Shown: one piece after another, positions 26,035 through 34,518 of the stretch
Layout: each line of letters begins with the position of its first letter
Position numbering within the stretch: position 1 is the first letter of the stretch
NCBI GenBank assembly: GCA_963746465.1
Contig: CAVVAY010000013.1
Coordinates: 496,001 to 560,000 of the forward strand
Length of the DNA stretch: 64,000 nucleotides
From: CAVVAY01 sp963746465
GTDB taxonomy: Bacteria; Actinomycetota; Actinomycetes; JACCUZ01
Reading direction: 5' to 3'
The notes under the pieces: model-generated
Databases searched by the model: none
What the model was told of the DNA's origin: nothing
The model's input: the letters and a program-made list of their open reading frames with translations, nothing else
Position numbers and translations under genes: made by a program

Positions 26035-26280
26035 ATGTCCCTCGCCGCATCGACTCCGCTGCTCGCGGGTTGGTCGCGGTCCAGGAACGTCACCGGCCTC
26101 GGACCGGCCGCCGGCCGGACGATCGCGGTGCCGACCGGGACCGCGCATGCGGTGGACGACCAGGACCGGAGCCTGGCGCTGTGCGGGGCGAAGATCGTCG
26201 CGGTCGGGCCGCCGTGGCCGCGAGGCCTGGGCGGCCTCTGCGTGCACTGCAAGCAGCTGGCGGCAGCCCGAGGCGTCTAG
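26035..26280 (+). CDS. Small His/Cys-motif protein, copy A
   Basis: 81 residues, no recognised family. It shares a pattern with the gene at 26749: PLL(A/T)GWS, then HAVDD, (A)LCG, SPWPRGLG-like PPWPRGLGG and a C-terminal CxxC (CVHC). The His, the single Cys and the CxxC pair could hold one zinc ion, as in other small actinobacterial proteins with an H...LCG...CxxC pattern. The 249 bases before it hold no gene; an inverted pair GACACATC/GATGTGTC lies near 25827-25901. Function unknown. Confidence 0.6.
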   Translation: MSLAASTPLLAGWSRSRNVTGLGPAAGRTIAVPTGTAHAVDDQDRSLALCGAKIVAVGPPWPRGLGGLCVHCKQLAAARGV

Positions 26281-26391
26281 CTGGCCGCGGTGCGCCGCGG
26301 TGGCAGCCCCGCGCGCGCCCGACCGAGCGAATGAGCCCGACTCACCCGTTCGGCGGTCAAGGGAAGGTCATGGGACGTCGATCCTCTGGTC

Positions 26392-26616
26392 ATGGACATT
26401 CGGCTCTTCTCCGCCCTGACCACGAACAACTGGGTCGATCTGCGACTGGCGGCCGAGTACGCCGACATCCCCGTCGACGTGATGGTCCAGGCCGTCACCG
26501 CGCGAGAGGTGCCCGCCATCAGCACCCACCCGGAGCGCCCCGGGGACTGGATGGTGACCCTGGCCGACGTGGACCAGTGGTGGCACCGACGGGAGCTCGT
26601 CCGTACCGCCGTGTGA
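26392..26616 (+). CDS. Excisionase-like helix-turn-helix small protein
   Basis: 74 residues. WVDLRLAAEYADIPVDVMVQ followed by AVTAREVPAIST and VTLADVDQWWHRRE has the layout of a MerR/excisionase-type winged helix: a helix, a turn, a second helix, a basic strand and a C-terminal residue pattern like DLDAWL. It lies between two paralogous His/Cys genes. It may be a DNA-binding remnant of a mobile element or a local regulator. No integrase is in reach. Confidence 0.5.
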   Translation: MDIRLFSALTTNNWVDLRLAAEYADIPVDVMVQAVTAREVPAISTHPERPGDWMVTLADVDQWWHRRELVRTAV

Positions 26617-26748
26617 CGGCGCAAGACGACCGGCTCAACCCGGCGCTCTCGGCTGAGTCCTGTGGGACGCTGACCTCGTACCCGAGAGTGATCGCCATGA
26701 TCGTTTCCGTTCCGGGAGCCATCGAGGGGTGAAGAGGTCGAGCGTCCG

Positions 26749-26931
26749 GTGCCGCTGCTCACGGGATGGTCACAGACACGGAGCGGGGAACCGTTCGGGA
26801 CGATCCACGCCGTCGACGACGTGACGGGTGAGGCTCTCTGCGGGACGGCTATCGTGCACCTCGGCAGCCCCTGGCCGCGCGGCCTGGGTGCCAAGTGCCG
26901 CATCTGCGAAAGAGAAGCGGGGCAACGCTGA
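26749..26931 (+). CDS. Small His/Cys-motif protein, copy B
   Basis: 60 residues from GTG 26749. It is the paralogue of the gene at 26035: PLLTGWSQTRSG, TIHAVDDVTGEALCGTAIV, SPWPRGLGAKCRICERE. All four candidate zinc ligands (His, Cys, CxxC) are conserved between copies while the N-terminus and linker vary. Two copies 470 bases apart with an excisionase-like gene between suggest duplication within an accessory patch. Function unknown. Confidence 0.58.
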   Translation: MPLLTGWSQTRSGEPFGTIHAVDDVTGEALCGTAIVHLGSPWPRGLGAKCRICEREAGQR

Positions 26932-26955
26932 CCCGGGGTCGGGCCGAAGCCGCGG

Positions 26956-27228
26956 TCAGGCGTGGATGTCGTCAGCGACCAGGGCGCGGCGCAGCTCGTC
27001 GTAGGTCTGCCGCGCCGTCGGTCCTTCCGACTCGATGACACCGAGCTGCTGGCCGTGGGAGTCGTAGACCGCGACGTCGTAGACGGGTCGGCCGCCGACC
27101 CACAGGCCGAGCACGCCGACGCCGAGAACTCGGCGGCGGTACAGGCGCACCGGCACTCCGACGAGCTCGCGTCCGTCGAGCCGGGGATGGCCTCCGGCTG
27201 CTGCAGAGGCCTCGAATCGTCGAGTCAC
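26956..27228 (-). CDS. Hypothetical protein (90 aa)
   Basis: Reads GGHPRLDGRELVGVPVRLYR, LWVGGRPVYDVAVYDSHGQQ, LGVIESEGPTARQTYDELRR. The alternating hydrophobic pattern suggests a small beta sheet with a C-terminal helix. No family recognised. GTG 27228 or 27237 are possible starts. It is convergent with the small-gene patch and diverges from bioD over a 175-base gap in which no clear operator was seen. Confidence 0.5.
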   Translation of the reverse strand: MTRRFEASAAAGGHPRLDGRELVGVPVRLYRRRVLGVGVLGLWVGGRPVYDVAVYDSHGQQLGVIESEGPTARQTYDELRRALVADDIHA

Positions 27229-27403
27229 GGCGCACACGCTACGGCCGGAGTGCTCGCATTTTCGCGCTGTCGCAACGGGTTCACCCGCTGGCCGGATGCA
27301 CGTCACGATGCGTGTCGTCATCGCCGACGATGGTGACAACGGACCTGTCCGCCAATAGCCGGGCATGGCCAGACACCCGCAGCAGGTGGCTACCCTCGCC
27401 GCC

Positions 27404-28120
27404 GTGAGCATCCTCGTGGTGACCGGCACCGGCACCGGCGTCGGCAAGACCGTGGTCACCGCGGCCGTCGCCGCGTTGGCCGCCGCGCGCGGAGCACGGG
27501 TGGCCGTGGTGAAACCGGCGCAGACCGGCGTCGGGCCGGACGAGCCGGGTGATCTGGACGACGTACGCCGGCTGGCAGCCGTCACCGACGTGCACGAGCA
27601 CGCCCGCTTCCCGGACCCGCTGTCCCCCGCCGCGGCAGCCCGCCGAGCCGGGCTCGCGCCCCTGGACCTGCTGGCCAGCGCCGCCCGGGTACGTGACCTC
27701 GCGAACGACCGCGACCTGGTGGTGGTCGAGGGCGCCGGCGGACTGCTCGTGCGGTACGACGAGGAGGGCGCGACGATCGCGGACCTGGCGCACTCGCTGA
27801 CCGCGGCCGTGCTCGTCGTCGTGGACCCCGCCCTCGGCACCCTCAACCACACCGCCCTCACCCTGGAGGCGATGGCGCACCGCGGCCTCTCCCTGGCCGG
27901 TGTCGTGATCGGTGCCTGGCCGGCGGCACCGGACCTGGCCTGCCGTAGCAACGTGCGGGACCTCGAGACGCTGGCCGCGCGACCGCTGGCCGGCGCACTC
28001 CGCGAGGGCGCCGGAGCGCTGGACGCCGCAGAGTTCCTGCTGTCCGCGCGCACCGGTCTGGCCCCCGCCCTCGGTGGCAGCTTCGATGCGGCAGACTTCC
28101 GGCGTGCCGACCACCACTGA
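27404..28120 (+). CDS. bioD: Dethiobiotin synthase
   Basis: 238 residues. P-loop VVTGTGTGVGKT directly after the start, AVVKPAQTGV (substrate carbamate region) and VVEGAGGLLVRYDEEG are diagnostic of BioD, the ATP-dependent carboxylation/cyclisation of 7,8-diaminopelargonate. GTG 27404 is used since the P-loop should begin within a few residues; an upstream GTG at 27365 is less likely. Overlaps bioB by 17 bases, so the two are translated together. No bioA or bioF lies in the window. Confidence 0.9.
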   Translation: MSILVVTGTGTGVGKTVVTAAVAALAAARGARVAVVKPAQTGVGPDEPGDLDDVRRLAAVTDVHEHARFPDPLSPAAAARRAGLAPLDLLASAARVRDLANDRDLVVVEGAGGLLVRYDEEGATIADLAHSLTAAVLVVVDPALGTLNHTALTLEAMAHRGLSLAGVVIGAWPAAPDLACRSNVRDLETLAARPLAGALREGAGALDAAEFLLSARTGLAPALGGSFDAADFRRADHH

Positions 28121-29111
28121 GCCGATCCTGTCGACCGCCCGCCGTCAGGTCCTGGAGGACGGCCGTGGACTGGACGAGCCCCAGGTCCTGGAGGTCCTGC
28201 AGCTGGCGGACGAGGCCCTGCCCGACCTGCTCGAGCTCGCGCACGAGGTACGGCTTCGCTGGTGCGGGCCGGAGGTCGAGGTCGAGGGCATCGTCTCGGT
28301 GAAGACCGGCGGCTGCCCCGAGGACTGCCACTTCTGCTCGCAGTCCGGCCTGTTCGCCTCGCCGGTCCGGGCCGCCTGGCTCGACGTCCCGTCGCTGGTC
28401 CAGGCGGCCAAGGAGACGGCTGCCACCGGAGCCACCGAGTTCTGCATCGTCGCCGCGGTCCGCGGCCCGGACGAGCGGCTGATGACCCAGATGCGCGAAG
28501 GCGTCGCTGCCATCCGGGCTGCCGTCGACATCAACGTGGCCGCCTCGCTCGGCATGCTCAGCCAGGAGCAGGTCGACGACCTCGCCGACATGGGCGTGCA
28601 CCGGTACAACCACAACCTGGAGACGGCCCGGTCCTACTTCCCGCAGGTCGTCACCACCCACACCTGGGAGGAGCGCTGGTCGACGCTGACGATGGTCCGC
28701 GCCGCCGGCATGGAGGTCTGCTGCGGCGGCATCGTCGGCATGGGCGAGTCGTTGGAGCAGCGCGCGGAGCTGGCCGCGCAGCTGGCCGAGCTGACCCCCG
28801 ACGAGGTGCCGTTGAACTTCCTGAACCCGCGCCCGGGAACGCCGTTCGGTGACCTGCCGGTGATGTCAGGTACCGACGCGCTGCGCACCATCGCGGCGTT
28901 CCGGCTGGCCCTGCCGCGCACGATCCTGAGGTACGCCGGTGGTCGCGAGATCACGCTGGGCGACCTGGGCACCCGCGACGGGATGCTCGGCGGTATCAAC
29001 GCAGTCATCGTCGGCAACTACCTGACCACCCTGGGTCGCACCGCCGAGGACGACCTGGCGCTGCTCGGAGACCTGGGCATGCCGGTCAAGGCACTGTCGC
29101 AGACGCTCTGA
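28104..29111 (+). CDS. bioB: Biotin synthase
   Basis: 335 residues of the radical-SAM superfamily. The cluster-binding CxxxCxxC is in KTGGCPEDCHFCSQS; later motifs include ASLGMLSQEQVDDL, GVHRYNHNLETARSYFPQV, VCCGGIVGMGES and FLNPRPGTPF. Inserts sulfur into dethiobiotin. GTG 28104 overlaps the bioD 3' end. A BsaP-like small protein that may support this enzyme's Fe-S cluster lies 5.8 kb away at 34915 rather than adjacent. Confidence 0.93.
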   Translation: MPTTTEPILSTARRQVLEDGRGLDEPQVLEVLQLADEALPDLLELAHEVRLRWCGPEVEVEGIVSVKTGGCPEDCHFCSQSGLFASPVRAAWLDVPSLVQAAKETAATGATEFCIVAAVRGPDERLMTQMREGVAAIRAAVDINVAASLGMLSQEQVDDLADMGVHRYNHNLETARSYFPQVVTTHTWEERWSTLTMVRAAGMEVCCGGIVGMGESLEQRAELAAQLAELTPDEVPLNFLNPRPGTPFGDLPVMSGTDALRTIAAFRLALPRTILRYAGGREITLGDLGTRDGMLGGINAVIVGNYLTTLGRTAEDDLALLGDLGMPVKALSQTL

Positions 29112-29187
29112 GCGGCCCTCTTCCGCGACGGGACAAATGGGGATAACCTCCGGCCCGAATCCATCCCCTGCGGCCCGGAGGTCCGTC

Positions 29188-29445
29188 GTGACCGTGAACG
29201 ATCCCGATCGTCCCCCGGAGCGCCCCGGCGCCCCCACGTCTGCCACCGCGCGGGCCGAACGGTCCGACCACAGCTCGTGGAACTGGCTTCTCGTCATCCC
29301 GCTGCTCGCGACGCTCTACCCGCCGCTGTACAACCACCTGAAGCCGATGCTCTTCGACATCCCGTTCTTCTACTGGTACCAGCTGGCCGCGATCATCCTG
29401 AGCGTCGTCGTGACTCTGCTCGTCTACAACAAGACGAGGGGCTGA
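29188..29445 (+). CDS. DUF3311 small membrane protein (SSS transporter partner)
   Basis: 85 residues with two hydrophobic helices (WLLVIPLLATLYPPLYN and WYQLAAIILSVVVTLLVYNK). DUF3311 proteins precede sodium:solute symporters of the MctC/MctP type and are probably small accessory subunits. GTG 29188 follows GGAGG seven bases upstream; part of that site can pair with CTCCGG at about 29149. One base separates its stop from the symporter start. Confidence 0.85.
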   Translation: MTVNDPDRPPERPGAPTSATARAERSDHSSWNWLLVIPLLATLYPPLYNHLKPMLFDIPFFYWYQLAAIILSVVVTLLVYNKTRG

Positions 29446-29446
29446 C

Positions 29447-31084
29447 ATGTTCGACGACGTCAACGCGGTCGAGATGACCGTCTTCACGGTGCTGTTCGTC
29501 TTCGTCAGCGTCCTCGGTTTCGTCGCCGCCCGGTGGCGCCGCGCGGACGACCTCGAGCACCTCGACGAGTGGGGCCTCGGCGGCCGCAACTTCGGCCCGT
29601 GGATCACCTGGTTCCTGATCGGCGGCGACCTCTACACGGCGTACACCTTCGTCGCCGTGCCCGCCCTGGTGTTCGGCGCCGGCGCGATCGGCTTCTTCGC
29701 CGTTCCGTACACGATCGTCGTCTACCCGATGGTCTTCCTCGTCCTGATCCGGCTGTGGTCGATCTCGCACGTGCACGGCTTCGTCACGCCTGCCGACTTC
29801 GTCCGCGCCCGGCACGGGTCCTCGACGTTGGCCCTGCTCGTGGCGATCACCGGCATCGTCGCGACCATGCCGTACATCGCCCTGCAGCTCGTCGGGATCG
29901 AGGCGGTCCTCAAGGCGATGGGCGTCACCGGCCACGTCCCGATCATCGTCGCGTTCGCGATCCTCGCGGCCTACACGTACAACTCCGGGCTGCGCGCGCC
30001 GGCGCTGATCGCGTTCGTGAAGGACACGCTGATCTACCTGGTGATCATCGTCGCCGTCATCGTCATCCCCTACAAGCTCGGTGGCTGGGACGAGATCTTC
30101 GGCGCGGCCGAGGCGAAGTTCAAGGCCTCCCCCAACCCGGGCGACGGGGTGCTGCTGGCCGGCCCCGCCCAGCTGCAGTACGCCACGCTGGCCTTCGGGT
30201 CGGCGCTCGCACTGTTCCTCTACCCGCACTCGATCACCGGGGTGCTGGCGTCCCGCGACCGCAACGTCATCAAGCGGAACATGGCCGCGCTTCCGGCGTA
30301 CTCGTTCATCCTCGGCCTGCTCGCCCTGCTCGGCTACATGGCGATCGCCGCCGAGATCACGCCGATCTCGAACAGCGAAGGCAAGGTCGACAGCAACACG
30401 ATCGTGCCGCTGCTGTTCGACAACATGTTCCCGAGCTGGTTCGCCGGCGTCGCCTTCGCTGCCATCGGCATCGGCGCCCTGGTGCCGGCCGCGATCATGT
30501 CGATCGCCGCGGCGAACCTGTGGACCCGCAACATCTACGTCGAGTACATCAACAAGGACGCGACGCCGAAGCAGGAGGCTCGCAGCAGCAAGCTGGCCTC
30601 GCTGGTCGTGAAGGTCGGTGCCCTGGTCGCGATCCTCACCCTCGACCCGCAGTTCTCCATCGACCTGCAGCTCATCGGCGGCATCATCATCCTGCAGACG
30701 CTGCCCGCCGTGGCGCTGGGCCTCTACACCCGGTGGTTCCACCGGTGGGGGCTGATCGCCGGCTGGGCCGCGGGCATGATCGTGGGCTTCTGGACGACGT
30801 ACCAGATCCAGCAGAAGCTGTTCAACCCGGACGGCACGATCACGATCGTCAAGGAGCACTTCGGCGGCTCCGGCTTCCCGCTCTCCGAGCTCGGCCTCGA
30901 CACGACCTGGTCGATCTACGCCGGTTTCCTCGCCCTGCTCGCCAACCTCGTCGTCGCGGCCATCGCGACGCTGATCTTCCGGGCGATGAAGGTGCCCGAG
31001 GGCGAGGACCGCACCAAGAAGGACGAGTACTTCGCCGACGCCGGCGACCCGAGGCTGCGCGACATCCCCGAGATCGTGCACTGA
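29447..31084 (+). CDS. Sodium:solute symporter, monocarboxylate uptake (MctP/MctC) type
   Basis: 545 residues with about 13 membrane segments. Family markers: LGGRNFGPWITWFLIGGDLY at the N-terminus, FVTPADFVRARHGSS, and ALALFLYPHSITGVLASRDR in the middle. SSS proteins of this branch take up acetate, propionate, pyruvate or lactate. The DUF3311 gene directly upstream strengthens the call. The C-terminal tail is cytoplasmic and charged. It is followed after 24 bases by a thiamine-diphosphate enzyme, which might act on the imported acid. Confidence 0.88.
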   Translation: MFDDVNAVEMTVFTVLFVFVSVLGFVAARWRRADDLEHLDEWGLGGRNFGPWITWFLIGGDLYTAYTFVAVPALVFGAGAIGFFAVPYTIVVYPMVFLVLIRLWSISHVHGFVTPADFVRARHGSSTLALLVAITGIVATMPYIALQLVGIEAVLKAMGVTGHVPIIVAFAILAAYTYNSGLRAPALIAFVKDTLIYLVIIVAVIVIPYKLGGWDEIFGAAEAKFKASPNPGDGVLLAGPAQLQYATLAFGSALALFLYPHSITGVLASRDRNVIKRNMAALPAYSFILGLLALLGYMAIAAEITPISNSEGKVDSNTIVPLLFDNMFPSWFAGVAFAAIGIGALVPAAIMSIAAANLWTRNIYVEYINKDATPKQEARSSKLASLVVKVGALVAILTLDPQFSIDLQLIGGIIILQTLPAVALGLYTRWFHRWGLIAGWAAGMIVGFWTTYQIQQKLFNPDGTITIVKEHFGGSGFPLSELGLDTTWSIYAGFLALLANLVVAAIATLIFRAMKVPEGEDRTKKDEYFADAGDPRLRDIPEIVH

Positions 31085-31108
31085 CGGCGACCTCGTACAG
31101 TCCCGACC

Positions 31109-32752
31109 ATGGTTGAGGGACACGGTGGTGACCACGCCGTCGCGGTAGCGCGCGCGCACGGTGTCGACACGATGTTCACCCTCTCGGGAGCGCACGTCTT
31201 CCCGATGTACGACGGGGCGGTGAAGGCCGAGCCACCGATGCGGCTGCTCGACGTCCGGCACGAGCAGACCGCGGTGTTCGCTGCGGAGGCGACTGCCAAG
31301 CTGACCCGACGCCCCGGGCTGGCCGTCCTCACGGCCGGCCCGGGTGTGACGAACGGCGTGAGCGCGGTGACCAGCGCGTGGTTCAACGGCTCACCACTGC
31401 TCGTGGTGGGCGGCCGGGCGCCGGCCTTCCGGTGGGGAACCGGCAGCCTCCAGGAGCTCGACCACCCACCGCTCCTGGCGCCGGTCACCAAGCGGGCCGC
31501 CACCGTGGAGACCATCGACGCAGTCGCCGGCGCGGTGGACGACGCCTTCCGGCTGGCGACGGCTCCGCACCGCGGGCCGGTGTTCCTCGACGTCCCGATG
31601 GACCAGTTCTTCAGCCGGGCCGACGTCGAGCTGCCCGTGCCGCCGGGGCGCGACCGGCTCGCGCCCGACCCGGACGACGTCGCGCGGGTCGGCACCCTGC
31701 TCGCCCACGCCGAGCGCCCGGTGCTCGTCATCGGTTCGGACGTGTGGGCCGACGGCGCCGAGGATGCAGCCCTCCGGCTGGCCGAGACGGCCGGGATCCC
31801 GGTGATCACCAACGGCATGGGCCGCGGGGTGCTGGCCGCCGGTCACCCGCTGCTGGTCACCCGGGCCCGCAGCGAGGCGTTCGGGCGGGCAGACGTGGTG
31901 GTCGTCGTGGGCACGCCGCTGGACTTCCGCCTGGGCTACGGCGCCTTCGGCGGGAAGGAGGGGCCGCCGGCTGACGTCGTGCACCTCGCCGACTCGCCGG
32001 GCCAGCTGGCCGCGCACGTCGACCTCGCGGCGTCGGCAGCAGGCGACCTGTCGATGGTCCTGGACGGCGTGCTGAAGGCCTGGGAGGGCGCCGGCAGCTC
32101 CACGGCGTACGACGGGTGGACGGCCCGGCTGCAGGACACCGCACGGGCCGCCGTCGAGAAGGACCGGGCGCTGCTCGAGAGCGAGGCCGACCCGGTGCAC
32201 CCGGTGCGCATCTACGGCGAGCTCAACCGCCGGCTGGCCGACGACGCGGTGGTGATCGGTGACGGCGGCGACTTCGTGTCGTTCGCCGGCAAGTACGTGG
32301 AGCCGAAGGCACCCGGCGGCTGGCTGGACCCCGGACCGTACGGCTGCCTCGGCACCGGACTCGGCTACGCGATCGCCGCCCGGCTGGCCCGGCCCGCCAG
32401 CCAGGTGGTGCTGCTGCTCGGTGACGGCGCGGCGGGCTTCTCGCTGATGGACGTCGACACGCTGGTCCGGCACGACCTGCCGGTCGTCATGGTGGTCGGC
32501 AACAACTCAGGCTGGGGCCTGGAGAAGCACCCGATGCGGTTCCTCTACGGCTACGACGTGATCGCGGACCTCGCGCCCCGGACGCGCTACGACGAGGTGG
32601 TGCGGGCGCTCGGTGGCGACGGCGAGCTGGTGACTCGGCCGCAGGACGTCGGGCCGGCGCTGGACCGCGCATTCGCCTCCGGCGTCCCCTACTGCGTCAA
32701 CGTCGCGACGGACCCCGAGCTGGCCTACCCCCGCAGCACCACCGGCGTCTGA
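31109..32752 (+). CDS. Thiamine-diphosphate enzyme, acetolactate synthase-like (IlvG type)
   Basis: 547 residues. The N-terminal Pyr domain has GAHVFPMYDGAV and the catalytic Glu in VRHEQTAVFAAEA. A central TH3 domain follows. The C-terminal PP domain has YGCLGTGLGYAIAARLARP and the cofactor-binding LLLGDGAAGFSLMDVDTLVR then NNSGWG. It resembles mycobacterial IlvG-type proteins, whose activity may be acetolactate synthase or a 2-oxoacid decarboxylase such as oxalyl-CoA-like enzymes. No regulatory small subunit is adjacent, so a dedicated branched-chain biosynthetic role is doubtful. Confidence 0.78.
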   Translation: MVEGHGGDHAVAVARAHGVDTMFTLSGAHVFPMYDGAVKAEPPMRLLDVRHEQTAVFAAEATAKLTRRPGLAVLTAGPGVTNGVSAVTSAWFNGSPLLVVGGRAPAFRWGTGSLQELDHPPLLAPVTKRAATVETIDAVAGAVDDAFRLATAPHRGPVFLDVPMDQFFSRADVELPVPPGRDRLAPDPDDVARVGTLLAHAERPVLVIGSDVWADGAEDAALRLAETAGIPVITNGMGRGVLAAGHPLLVTRARSEAFGRADVVVVVGTPLDFRLGYGAFGGKEGPPADVVHLADSPGQLAAHVDLAASAAGDLSMVLDGVLKAWEGAGSSTAYDGWTARLQDTARAAVEKDRALLESEADPVHPVRIYGELNRRLADDAVVIGDGGDFVSFAGKYVEPKAPGGWLDPGPYGCLGTGLGYAIAARLARPASQVVLLLGDGAAGFSLMDVDTLVRHDLPVVMVVGNNSGWGLEKHPMRFLYGYDVIADLAPRTRYDEVVRALGGDGELVTRPQDVGPALDRAFASGVPYCVNVATDPELAYPRSTTGV

Positions 32753-32761
32753 CCGTCGTCG

Positions 32762-33721
32762 TCAGCTCGCCGCGCGGGCGCCGCAGAAGGTACGGCGATA
32801 GTCGCTGGGGGTCGTGCCGACCCGCCGGGTGAAGTGGTGCCGCAGCACCGACGCGCTGCCGAAGCCGACCAGGTCGGCCACCGCCTCCACCGGCTGCTCG
32901 GTCTCCTCCAGCAGCCGCTGCGCCGCCAGGACCCGCTGCCCGGTCAGCCAGTGGTGCGGCGTGGTGCCGGTCTCGGCGCGGAACCGGCGGGCGAACGTGC
33001 GCGGCGAGAGGTGGGAGCGGCGGGCGAGGTCCTCGACCCCGACCTCCTGGTCGAGGTTCGCGAGCATCCAGGACAGCGTCCCGGTCAGCGTGTCGGCCTC
33101 GACCGGCACCGGGGTGTCGACGTACTGCCGCTGGCCGCCCTCACGGTGCGGCGGCATGACCATCCGGCGGGCCAGCCGGTTGGCCACCCGCTCGCCGAAC
33201 TCCTTGCGGATCAGGTAGAGGCAGGCGTCGATGCCCGCAGCTGTCCCGGCGCTGGTCAGGACGCCGTCGCTGTCGACGTACAGCACGTCGGGGTTGACCC
33301 GGGCCAGCGGGAAACGCTCGGCCAGCTCGGCGGCGTGGGTCCAGTGGGTCGTGCAGTCGCGGCCGTCGAGCAGCCCAGCGGCACCGAGCAGGAAGGCGCC
33401 GCTGCACACGCTCATCACCCGGGCACCCCGGTCAGCCGCAGCCCGCAGGGCCTCGGTCAGCTCGGCGGGCACCTCGACCTCGCGGCGGATCGCCGGCAGG
33501 GCGACCAGGTCGGCGCTGGCGATGCGCTCCAGACCGTGCTCGACCACCAGGTCGAAACCCGAGGCGGTGCGCACCGGGCCGGGCGTCGGCGTGCACAGCG
33601 CGAAGTCGAAGGAGGGCAGCAGCGGGTCGTCCGGGCGGTCGACGCCGAACACCTCGCAGAGCACCCCGAGCTCGAACGCGAACACCTCGTCCAGCACGGG
33701 CACGGCGACGGATCGGATCAC
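32762..33721 (-). CDS. GlxA-family transcriptional regulator (DJ-1/PfpI-like + AraC HTH)
   Basis: 319 residues. N-terminal class I glutamine-amidotransferase-like domain (1-185) with MSVCSGAFLLGAAGLLDGRD at the nucleophile elbow and TTHWTHAAELAERFP. C-terminal AraC double helix-turn-helix (from ~225) with LARRSHLSPRTFARRFRAET and VGFGSASVLRHHFTRRVGTT. These regulators, related to AdpA, usually bind TGGC-containing sites. Matching half-sites lie just upstream (33732-33803). Confidence 0.9.
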   Translation of the reverse strand: MIRSVAVPVLDEVFAFELGVLCEVFGVDRPDDPLLPSFDFALCTPTPGPVRTASGFDLVVEHGLERIASADLVALPAIRREVEVPAELTEALRAAADRGARVMSVCSGAFLLGAAGLLDGRDCTTHWTHAAELAERFPLARVNPDVLYVDSDGVLTSAGTAAGIDACLYLIRKEFGERVANRLARRMVMPPHREGGQRQYVDTPVPVEADTLTGTLSWMLANLDQEVGVEDLARRSHLSPRTFARRFRAETGTTPHHWLTGQRVLAAQRLLEETEQPVEAVADLVGFGSASVLRHHFTRRVGTTPSDYRRTFCGARAAS

Positions 33722-33731
33722 CGGGCGAGTA

Positions 33732-33803
33732 TGGCAGGAAGTCGAGGTTAGTTGTCAATCCTGCCACTGGTGGCGCGATCTCGACGGGCGCATAGTTTCT
33801 GCC
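33732..33803. promoter_or_regulatory. GlxA/AdpA-like TGGCAGGA inverted repeat
   Basis: TGGCAGGA (33732-33739) and TCCTGCCA (33759-33766) are perfect inverted copies with 19 bases between. A third half-site, TTCTGCCA, lies at about 33797-33804. AdpA/GlxA-type AraC regulators favour TGGC-type half-sites, so this is a likely autoregulatory site of the divergent regulator, possibly also controlling the small gene at 33804. Confidence 0.55.
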
Positions 33804-33962
33804 ATGACCTCTTCCTGCTCCTCCTCGCCGCCCTCGTCCTGGCCGAGGTCGTCGCCGGTGTCCGGCTGTTCCTGCACGACCGCCCGCTCGGAGCCCCCGC
33901 CCAGCCACCAGGCCTGGGCGGTCGGCGCGCTGCCGTCCGGCCCGTACTCCCTGCGTCACTGA
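33804..33962 (+). pseudogene. Small membrane protein, two compensating indels
   Basis: Read in one frame the start is ATG 33804 and the end is SHQAWAVGALPSGPYSLRH. The central third only makes sense in another frame: FLLLLAALVLAEVVAGVRLF then LHDRPLG, a clean membrane helix and basic stop-transfer. One missing base near 33810 and one extra base in the C-run near 33893-33900 would restore a single ~52-residue protein. No family name is known to me. Base-call error is the simplest explanation. Confidence 0.45.
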
Positions 33963-34011
33963 CCGGACACCGCGGGCCGGGAGTCGCCAGCGGGCTCCTA
34001 GGCTGCGCTGC

Positions 34012-34512
34012 GTGATCCTGCGACTCGTCGACCAGGCCGACCCGGCCGAGCTGGCGGCGGTCGGGGCCCTGACCGTGCAGGCGTACACCGCGGACGGCTT
34101 TCTGCGCGGCGCCGAGGACGGGTACGCGGATCACCTGCGGGCCGCGGCCGACCGGGCCCGGGACGCCGAGCTCGCGGTAGCCGTCGACGAGAGCGCCGGC
34201 ACGTTGCTGGGGACCGTCACGTACTGCCGGGCCGGTACGCCGTGGGCCGAGGTCTCCCGGCCCGGCGAGGCGGAGTTCCGGATGCTCGCGGTCGCACCGG
34301 AGGCCCGGGGGCGAGGCGCGGGTGCCGCCCTCGCGGCCTGGTGCGTCGACCGGGCAAGGGATGACGGCTGCACGGCTGTGGTCCTGAGCAGCCTCACCGT
34401 GATGCACACCGCGCACCGGCTGTACGAGCGGATGGGCTTCGTGCGCACACCGGAGCGGGACTGGTGGCCGATGCCCGAGGTCCGGCTGATCACCTACGCG
34501 CTCGCCCTCTGA
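34012..34512 (+). CDS. GNAT-family N-acetyltransferase
   Basis: 166 residues. Acetyl-CoA-binding motif A is EFRMLAVAPEARGRGAGAAL (Q/RxxGxG/A core RGRGAG), followed by VVLSSLTVMHTAHRLYERMG and FVRTPERDWWPMP, the usual GNAT C-terminal pattern. GTG start at 34012. Substrate unknown. Convergent with the thioesterase downstream. Confidence 0.85.
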   Translation: MILRLVDQADPAELAAVGALTVQAYTADGFLRGAEDGYADHLRAAADRARDAELAVAVDESAGTLLGTVTYCRAGTPWAEVSRPGEAEFRMLAVAPEARGRGAGAALAAWCVDRARDDGCTAVVLSSLTVMHTAHRLYERMGFVRTPERDWWPMPEVRLITYALAL

Positions 34513-34518
34513 GCCGCG

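Noticed and set aside
27229..27403. BioQ/BirA-type operator before bioD
   Set aside because: The region lacks a TGAAC-N3-GTTCA palindrome; only a lone GGGTTCACC was found.
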